A stretch of 64,000 nucleotides of DNA, taken from DATAEG01 sp963703085. GTDB taxonomy: Bacteria > Actinomycetota > Actinomycetes > Mycobacteriales > Jatrophihabitantaceae. The stretch is taken from positions 3,720,001 through 3,784,000 of the forward strand of contig OY969789.1 of NCBI GenBank assembly GCA_963703085.1, in the 5' to 3' direction. Below the pieces are notes generated by a model. It was not told the DNA's origin and did no database searches. It was given only the letters and a program-made list of their open reading frames with translations. Both the position numbers and the translations under genes were made by a program. Shown one piece after another: positions 58,978 through 64,000 of this stretch. Within the stretch, counting starts at the first letter, position 1; the number at the start of each line of letters is the position of its first letter.

Positions 58978-60216
58978 TCACGAAGTACCGCCCCGGCGCG
59001 AGGTGGACGCCCCATGGCGGTGCAGCTCCGCGCGGGCCAGCGAGTTCTTGTGCACCTCGTCGGGCCCGTCGGCGAACTGCAGGGTACGGACGCTGGCGTA
59101 CCACCGGGCAAGCGGGAAGTCCTGGCTCAGCCCGCCACCGCCGTGCGCCTGGATCGCCCGGTCCAGGATCCAGCACACCGTTGCCGGTGTGGCGATCTTG
59201 ATCGCCTGGATCTCGGTGTGCGCGCCCTTGTTCCCGACCGTGTCCATCAGCCACGCAGTCTTGAGCACCAGCAGGCGCAGCTGTTCGATGCGCACGCGGG
59301 ACTCGGCTATCCAGTCCCGGATGACGCCCTGCTCGGCCAGCGGCTTGCCGAACGCGACCCGGTCAGTCACGCGCGAGCACATCAGCTCCAGCGCCCGCTC
59401 TGCGACGCCGATCGAGCGCATGCAGTGGTGGATGCGGCCCGGTCCGAGCCGGGCCTGGGCGATGGCAAAGCCGTCGCCCTCGCTGCCGATCAGATTCCTC
59501 GCCGGCACTCTGACGTTGTCGAAGACAATTTCGGCGTGACCGCCGTGATCGGCGTCGGTATAGCCGAAGACGTGCATGCCGCGGCGGATCGTCACCCCCG
59601 GGGTGTCCCGCGGCACCAGGACCTGGCTCTGTTGGCGGTGCCGTTCGGCCTGCGGATCGGTCTTGCCCATCACGATCAGGATCTTGGCGTTCGGGTTCAT
59701 CGCACCGCTGATCCACCACTTCCGGCCGTTGATCACGTACTCGTCGCCGTCCCGCACGATCGTGGTGCGGATGTTGGTCGCGTCCGACGAGGCCACGTCC
59801 GGCTCGGTCATCGCGAACGACGAGCGGATCTCGCCCGCGAGCAAGGGAGCCAGCCATTCGCGTTGCTGTGCCGGCGTGCCGAACATCGCCAGAACTTCCA
59901 TGTTGCCGGTGTCCGGTGCGGCGCAGTTGAGCGCAGTGGGTGCGAGGGTGAGGCTGCGTCCGGTGATCTCGGCCAGCGGTGCGTACTGCAGATTCGTGAG
60001 CCCGGCGCCGTGCTCGCCGGGCAGGAAGAGATTCCACAGTCCCTGCGCGCGGGCCACCGCCTTCAACTCCTCGATGACCGGGGGAGGCGTCCAGGCGGCG
60101 GGTTGTTCGGCCTGTTGCTGCTCGGCGACGGACTCGGCCGGGTAGACGTGGGCGTCCATGAAGGCCAGCAGCTGCTCGCGCAGCCGCACGGTTCGGGCGT
60201 CGTACTCGAAGTCCAT
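58978..60216 (-). CDS. Acyl-CoA dehydrogenase family protein
   Basis: A 412-residue FAD enzyme that introduces an alpha-beta double bond in acyl-CoA. SFAMTEPDVASSDATNIRTT binds FAD/substrate; the C-terminal QAHGGGGLSQDFPLARWY and FADGPDEVHKNSLARAEL are typical of the ACAD10/11-like subfamily. The catalytic base cannot be named with certainty. GAAGGGGA lies about 6 nt before ATG 60216. It is 57 bp upstream of the fused carboxylase on the same strand, so they likely form one operon, and it is divergent from the SDR pair. Confidence 0.92.
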   Translation of the reverse strand: MDFEYDARTVRLREQLLAFMDAHVYPAESVAEQQQAEQPAAWTPPPVIEELKAVARAQGLWNLFLPGEHGAGLTNLQYAPLAEITGRSLTLAPTALNCAAPDTGNMEVLAMFGTPAQQREWLAPLLAGEIRSSFAMTEPDVASSDATNIRTTIVRDGDEYVINGRKWWISGAMNPNAKILIVMGKTDPQAERHRQQSQVLVPRDTPGVTIRRGMHVFGYTDADHGGHAEIVFDNVRVPARNLIGSEGDGFAIAQARLGPGRIHHCMRSIGVAERALELMCSRVTDRVAFGKPLAEQGVIRDWIAESRVRIEQLRLLVLKTAWLMDTVGNKGAHTEIQAIKIATPATVCWILDRAIQAHGGGGLSQDFPLARWYASVRTLQFADGPDEVHKNSLARAELHRHGASTSRRGGTS

Positions 60217-60393
60217 CGGGTCCCCTTCGCAGGCGCGCGGCGCGCGGCGCGCAGCGTGACGGCGTTGACCGGCAGGCTTGCTCCCGGCCGCCCATCCGCA
60301 GCGTCAGCGTGGTGTAGTGATCAACGCTAGGCAAGCGCCGGACCGGACGGGTCACCGCCCGGCGGTCGCGCGGACCGATCACCGGAGGTGCAC

Positions 60394-61149
60394 GTGCAGT
60401 CCCGATTTTCCGGCAAGACGGCCATTGTCACGGGGGCCAGTCGAGGGATCGGCCTGGCGGTCGCCGAACGGATCGTGGCCGACGGCGGGACGGTGTGCAT
60501 CACCGCGCGGAACAAGGACTCACTGAGCGCGGCGGTGACGAATCTCGGCGGCGCCGACCACGCGATCGGAGTGGCCGGCAAGGTCGACGATCCGAGTCAT
60601 CAGAATCTGACCATTCAGCGCACCCTCGAGTACTTCGGGTCGCTGGACTTTCTCGTCAACAATGCCGGCATCAACCCCGTCTACGGTCCGATCCTCGAAG
60701 TGGATCACGCCGCGGCCCGCAAGATCCTCGAGGTGAACGTCCTCGCCGCGCTGGCCTGGACGCAGCAGGTGCATGCGGCCTGGATGGCCGAAAACGGCGG
60801 GTCGATCGTGAACATCTCGTCGGTCGCCGGGCTGCGCGCCGCACCCGGCATCGGCATGTACGGCGTGAGCAAGGCGTCCCTGCTGCAGCTCACCAGCGAG
60901 CTGGCCGTGGAGCTGGGGCCGGGCATCAGGGTGAATGCCGTCGCACCCGCCGTGGTGAAGACCGTGTTCGCCACCGCACTGTATGAGAACCGCGAGGAGG
61001 AAGTGGCCCGCGCCTACCCGCTCGGCCGGCTGGGATTGCCCGCTGATGTAGCCGGCGCGGTGTGTTATCTGCTCTCCGAGGACGCGGCCTGGGTCACCGG
61101 GCACACGCTGGTCGTCGACGGCGGCATCACGCAGACCGGCGGGGTGTGA
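60394..61149 (+). CDS. Short-chain dehydrogenase/reductase (FabG-like)
   Basis: A 251-residue classical SDR with TGASRGIGLAVAERI (cofactor loop), NNAGINPVYG, catalytic Ser in NISSVAG, and Y-x3-K in YGVSKASLL. VDGGITQTGG near the end is usual. GGAGG at 60384-60388 sets GTG 60394 as the start instead of GTG 60388, which the Shine-Dalgarno itself overlaps. NAD(P)-dependent oxidoreduction of a hydroxyacyl or similar substrate; followed after 1 bp by a second SDR. Confidence 0.9.
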   Translation: MQSRFSGKTAIVTGASRGIGLAVAERIVADGGTVCITARNKDSLSAAVTNLGGADHAIGVAGKVDDPSHQNLTIQRTLEYFGSLDFLVNNAGINPVYGPILEVDHAAARKILEVNVLAALAWTQQVHAAWMAENGGSIVNISSVAGLRAAPGIGMYGVSKASLLQLTSELAVELGPGIRVNAVAPAVVKTVFATALYENREEEVARAYPLGRLGLPADVAGAVCYLLSEDAAWVTGHTLVVDGGITQTGGV

Positions 61150-61150
61150 C

Positions 61151-61936
61151 GTGCCGCCGATTGCGCTCGACGGTTCGGTCATCCTCATCACTGGTGCCGG
61201 GAACGGCATCGGCGCGAGTACGGCGCAGCTGCTTGCCGAAGCGGGGGCGCGCCTGGCCGTCGCGGATATCGACGACGAGGCCGGCACAGCGATCGCCGAG
61301 TCCGTCGACGGCATCTTCCTGCACTGCGATGTCTCCGACCCGGCGCAGAACGTCGCAGCGGTGCGGGCCGTGGTCAGCCGATTCGGCGGCCTGGACGCTG
61401 TGGTACTGAATGCCGGTCTGGCGTTGGGCACCCAGATCGGGGACGAGTTCGACCTCGCCGAATATCGCCTGGCAATGGGCGTCAACCTCGACGGCGTGGT
61501 CTTCGGCATCAATGCCGCGTTGCCCGCATTGCGATCAGGCGGCGGTGGGTCGATCGTGGTGACCGCCAGCCTGGCCGGTCTCGCCGCGACGCCGACGGAC
61601 CCGATCTACTGCGCGAACAAGCATGCCGTCATCGGCCTGGTCCGGGCTTTGGGACCTGTGCTGCGCCGCGATGCTGTGGCGATCAACGCGGTGTGTCCGG
61701 GGTTCGCGGACACCCGCATCGTCGAGGGCATCCGCCACCTCATCACGCAGGCCGACATCCCGCTGCTGGCACCGGTCGACGTCGCTCAAGCCATTCACGC
61801 GATTCTCACCACCGACGAGTCGGGTCAGGCCTGGTACGTGCAGCCGGGCCGACCCGCGGAGCCGTTCGCGTTCCGCAATGTGCCCGGGCCGCGCACTTCC
61901 TCTGGTGAGCCGGTGGGTCGCATCCTCGGGTCCTGA
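61151..61936 (+). CDS. Short-chain dehydrogenase/reductase, second copy
   Basis: A 261-residue classical SDR. TGAGNGIGASTAQLL is the cofactor loop with D after beta-2 (AVADID), suggesting NAD preference; LNAGLALGTQ replaces the NNAG motif; the catalytic Ser is in TASLAG and Y-x3-K in YCANKHAVI. The C terminus differs from FabG and ends WYVQPGRPAEPFAFRNVPGP. It is transcribed with the first SDR (GTG 61151) and may act on a related substrate in sequence. Confidence 0.88.
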   Translation: MPPIALDGSVILITGAGNGIGASTAQLLAEAGARLAVADIDDEAGTAIAESVDGIFLHCDVSDPAQNVAAVRAVVSRFGGLDAVVLNAGLALGTQIGDEFDLAEYRLAMGVNLDGVVFGINAALPALRSGGGGSIVVTASLAGLAATPTDPIYCANKHAVIGLVRALGPVLRRDAVAINAVCPGFADTRIVEGIRHLITQADIPLLAPVDVAQAIHAILTTDESGQAWYVQPGRPAEPFAFRNVPGPRTSSGEPVGRILGS

Positions 61937-61974
61937 CGTTCGACCGCGCCTTCCACGGCGTCGCAACCGGGCGA

Positions 61975-61980
61975 TAGCGT
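61975..61980 (+). promoter_or_regulatory. -10 element of the GH13 gene (leaderless type)
   Basis: TAGCGT is separated by 8 nt from GTG 61989 with no Shine-Dalgarno sequence between. Confidence 0.45.
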
Positions 61981-61988
61981 CGTCGATC

Positions 61989-63560
61989 GTGACGACTTCC
62001 TCGCGATCGTGGCTTGCCGACGCGGTGATCTACGAGATCTATCCGCAGTCCTTCGCCGACACCAATGGCGATGGCATCGGCGACCTGGCCGGAGTCATCG
62101 AGCATCTCGACTACCTCGCTTGGCTCGGCGTCGACGCCATCTGGTTCAACCCGTGCTTCGCCTCCCCGTTCCGGGATGCCGGCTACGACGTCTCGGACTA
62201 CCTGCAGATCGCGCCGCGCTACGGCAGCAACGACGACATGGTCCGGCTGCTCGAGGCGGCCGCTGATCGCGGCATCCGCGTGGTGCTCGACTTGGTGGCC
62301 GGGCACACCTCGAGCGACCACCCGTGGTTCCAGGCATCGATGGCCGACCCGTCCGACGACCGGTACATCTGGGCCGACCGGGACGGCCCGCAGATGGTGC
62401 CCAGCCCCGGGCCGCGACCCGGCTGGTACTACAAGAACTTCTACGACTCGCAGCCCGCGCTGAACTTCGGCTATGCCCGAATGAATCCCGACGAGCCGTG
62501 GCGGCAGCCGGTCGACGCGGCGGGACCGCAGCAGAACCGCGCGGCCCTCCGCGAGATCATGGCGTTCTGGTTCGACAAGGGCGTCGCCGGCTTCCGGGTC
62601 GACATGGCCTTCTCGCTGGTGAAAGACGACCCGGGATTCGCCGCCACAGCACAGCTGTGGCGCGAGCTGCGCGGCTGGCTCGAGGCGAACTACCCGGACA
62701 AGGTGATCATCCCCGAAGGCGTGGAGCCGAACGAGCCGGGCCAGTCGGCCGCGTTCCATGCGGATTTCTTCCTGGTGATCCACGAGCCGCATCTCTCCCT
62801 GTTCGACAACCACGGGGCGGGCACGCTCGCCTGGACGTCGGCGGCCGCGCCCTGCTTCTTCGAGCAGAGCGGCCGGGGCAGTCCGACCCGGCTGATCGAG
62901 GACTGGACCGCGCGCAAGGAGCTCTTCGGCGCTGACCGGCTCGTCCTGCTCGCCTCCGCCGACCATGACTTCTCCAGGCTCGCCAGCGGCACCCGAACCC
63001 CCGAGCAGCACGCAGCGGCGTGGGTCTTCCTGCTCACCTGGGGCTCCGTGCCGTCCATCTACTACGGCGACGAGATCGCAATGCGATACCAACTCGGGTT
63101 GCCCGATAAGGAAGGCAGCGCCTACCGGCCCACTTACAACCGCTCCGGGGCACGCACCCCGATGCAGTGGGACCCGGCCCGACCGAATGCCGGCTTTTCT
63201 ACGGCAGACCCGGCCAAGCTGTACCTCCCCATCGATCCGGATCCGGACCGCCCGACCGTGGCCGGCGAGCTCGCCGACGAGACGTCCAACGTTCACCTGG
63301 TGCAGCGGCTCATCGCACTGCGCCGGAAGACACCGGAACTGCGGACCGAGGCACCCACCCGGGTCCTCAACGCCGGTTACCCGTTCGTCTACCTGCGCGG
63401 CGACACCCACCTGGTCGTGGTGAACCCGCGCCGCGAAGCTGCGCACGCGGTCGTGCCGGCCTGGTCGGCCGTCACCGAACTGCAAGCGCGTGGCATCGAC
63501 TTCGCTGGCACGACCGTCCGCGCCGAAGGCTTCTCCTACGGCATCTTCGAGGTCCGATGA
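61989..63560 (+). CDS. Alpha-amylase family (GH13) glycosidase
   Basis: A 523-residue GH13 enzyme. The N-terminal barrel starts AVIYEIYPQSFADTNGDGIG; conserved regions are DLVAGHTSSDHPWF (I), GFRVDMAFS with the nucleophile Asp (II), VIIPEGVEPNE with the acid/base Glu (III) and ASADHDFSRLASG with the His-Asp pair (IV). A small C-terminal beta domain is present. The DHDF form of region IV and the E-G-V-E region III resemble trehalose synthase/oligo-glucosidase relatives, but substrate is uncertain. The longer frame upstream of 61989 is the shadow of the SDR gene. The stop overlaps the next ATG. Confidence 0.9.
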   Translation: MTTSSRSWLADAVIYEIYPQSFADTNGDGIGDLAGVIEHLDYLAWLGVDAIWFNPCFASPFRDAGYDVSDYLQIAPRYGSNDDMVRLLEAAADRGIRVVLDLVAGHTSSDHPWFQASMADPSDDRYIWADRDGPQMVPSPGPRPGWYYKNFYDSQPALNFGYARMNPDEPWRQPVDAAGPQQNRAALREIMAFWFDKGVAGFRVDMAFSLVKDDPGFAATAQLWRELRGWLEANYPDKVIIPEGVEPNEPGQSAAFHADFFLVIHEPHLSLFDNHGAGTLAWTSAAAPCFFEQSGRGSPTRLIEDWTARKELFGADRLVLLASADHDFSRLASGTRTPEQHAAAWVFLLTWGSVPSIYYGDEIAMRYQLGLPDKEGSAYRPTYNRSGARTPMQWDPARPNAGFSTADPAKLYLPIDPDPDRPTVAGELADETSNVHLVQRLIALRRKTPELRTEAPTRVLNAGYPFVYLRGDTHLVVVNPRREAAHAVVPAWSAVTELQARGIDFAGTTVRAEGFSYGIFEVR

Positions 63561-64000
63561 CACCGCTGCGCGCCGTCCTGCTCGGCGTGGCGACCGGAAG
63601 CCGCAGCACCCTCGGGCTCACGGCGCTGGTGTTGGGCTCGCCGCATCCTCGCCGGGGCCGGCCCAGTTGGACGGGCAGCCGGTGGGCGAAGTCCATCGCG
63701 GTTCTCGCGTGCACCGGAGAACTGGTCGGCGACAAGCTGCCCAGGACGCCGAGCCGGCTGGCAGCAGCCCCGCAAGCGATTCGCCTGGCCCTCGGTGGCG
63801 TAGCCGGTGGTTTCCTGGCCCACCGGGACGGCGCCGCGGCGGGCCGGACGGTGATCAACACCGTGGCCGGCGTGGCGGGTGCGGCCGCCGGGACCTACGG
63901 CGGAGCGTGGTGGCGGGGCCGGGCCGATGCACGGTTCGGCCGCGATCTTCCCGGCGCCGTCATCGAGGATGCCGTCGCGGTGACGCTGGCCCGCATCGGT
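63557..64000 (+). CDS. DUF4126-like membrane protein (3' truncated by window end)
   Basis: 148 codons are visible from ATG 63557 (4-nt overlap with the GH13 stop) and the frame is still open at the edge. Hydrophobic segments (VLLGVATGS, SIAVLACTGELVGDKLP, LALGGVAGGFLA, VAGVAGAAAGTYGGAW) and the GELVGDKLPRTPSRL motif resemble DUF4126 membrane proteins. Function unknown; translational coupling to the glycosidase is the only context. Confidence 0.7.
   Translation, partial: MTPLRAVLLGVATGSRSTLGLTALVLGSPHPRRGRPSWTGSRWAKSIAVLACTGELVGDKLPRTPSRLAAAPQAIRLALGGVAGGFLAHRDGAAAGRTVINTVAGVAGAAAGTYGGAWWRGRADARFGRDLPGAVIEDAVAVTLARIG

Noticed and set aside
60306..60328. Inverted repeat AGCGT-N13-ACGCT between the acyl-CoA dehydrogenase and SDR genes
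   Set aside because: Arms of only 5 bp in GC-rich DNA are expected by chance; no -10 is clearly overlapped, so it is not listed as an operator.

Overview
The window is a 64 kb piece of a high-GC actinobacterial chromosome. Evidence: GC-rich third positions, many GTG starts, chains of genes overlapping by 4 nt (ATGA/GTGA), and a gene order that, from memory, matches two Mycobacterium tuberculosis segments: tlyA-ppnK-recN-steA-mctB-pyrG-nudix-xerD-parA-scpA-scpB-rluB-cmk-der (Rv1694-Rv1713) and pgsA2-DUF881-sbp-DUF881-gcvH-garA-ftsR-bifunctional nuclease-merR-gcvP (Rv1822-Rv1832). Accessory content (eukaryote-type fused acyl-CoA carboxylase, LAxTG surface protein, extra envelope genes) points to a non-mycobacterial actinomycete; I cannot fix the genus.

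Layout. 1-7 kb: tail of an unknown gene, SSB-like protein, DUF1015, HAD phosphatase, small ORF, TlyA, NAD kinase, RecN. 7-15 kb: envelope/division run SteA, SteB/MctB, MraY/WecA-like transferase, MurJ-like flippase, GT4 glycosyltransferase, then CTP synthase and ADP-ribose pyrophosphatase. 15-22.5 kb: XerD, ParA-ScpA-ScpB-RluB, Cmk, PlsC-type acyltransferase, Der. 22.5-23 kb: a 75-bp tandem repeat array and tRNA-Pro(GGG). 23-32.3 kb: CDP-alcohol phosphatidyltransferase, DUF881/Sbp/DUF881, GcvH, GarA, two MerR-type regulators, bifunctional nuclease, and GcvP behind a glycine riboswitch. 32.4-38 kb: sortase-anchored Gly-rich surface protein, an ADP-ribosyltransferase-like unknown, DUF5999, HAD phosphatase, GuaB1, and a TrpRS with a leader-peptide attenuator. 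38-45 kb: a MacB/FtsX-type ABC operon in which two of three genes carry a 1-nt frameshift, then a DrrAB-type exporter divergent from its TetR regulator. 45-48.4 kb: NrtR-like regulator, NadA, DUF899 protein and a second copy of the dispersed repeat (77-bp version). 48.4-53.4 kb: heterodimeric ABC exporter, Cys-rich small protein, AIM24 protein. 53.4-64 kb: 1830-aa fused acyl-CoA carboxylase, acyl-CoA dehydrogenase, two SDRs, a GH13 glycosidase, and a DUF4126-like membrane protein cut by the window end.

The most notable non-coding signals are: (i) a dispersed tandem repeat at two loci 25 kb apart, with conserved hairpin-forming flanks and a locus-specific middle; (ii) a leaderless 16-codon leader with a Trp codon and mutually exclusive antiterminator/terminator helices before an HVGH-type trpS; (iii) a glycine riboswitch on gcvP; (iv) palindromic operators in front of nadA, between drrA and tetR, and in front of the ABC exporter pair; (v) a recurrent -10 hexamer followed 6-8 nt later by ATG/GTG, suggesting widespread leaderless transcription.
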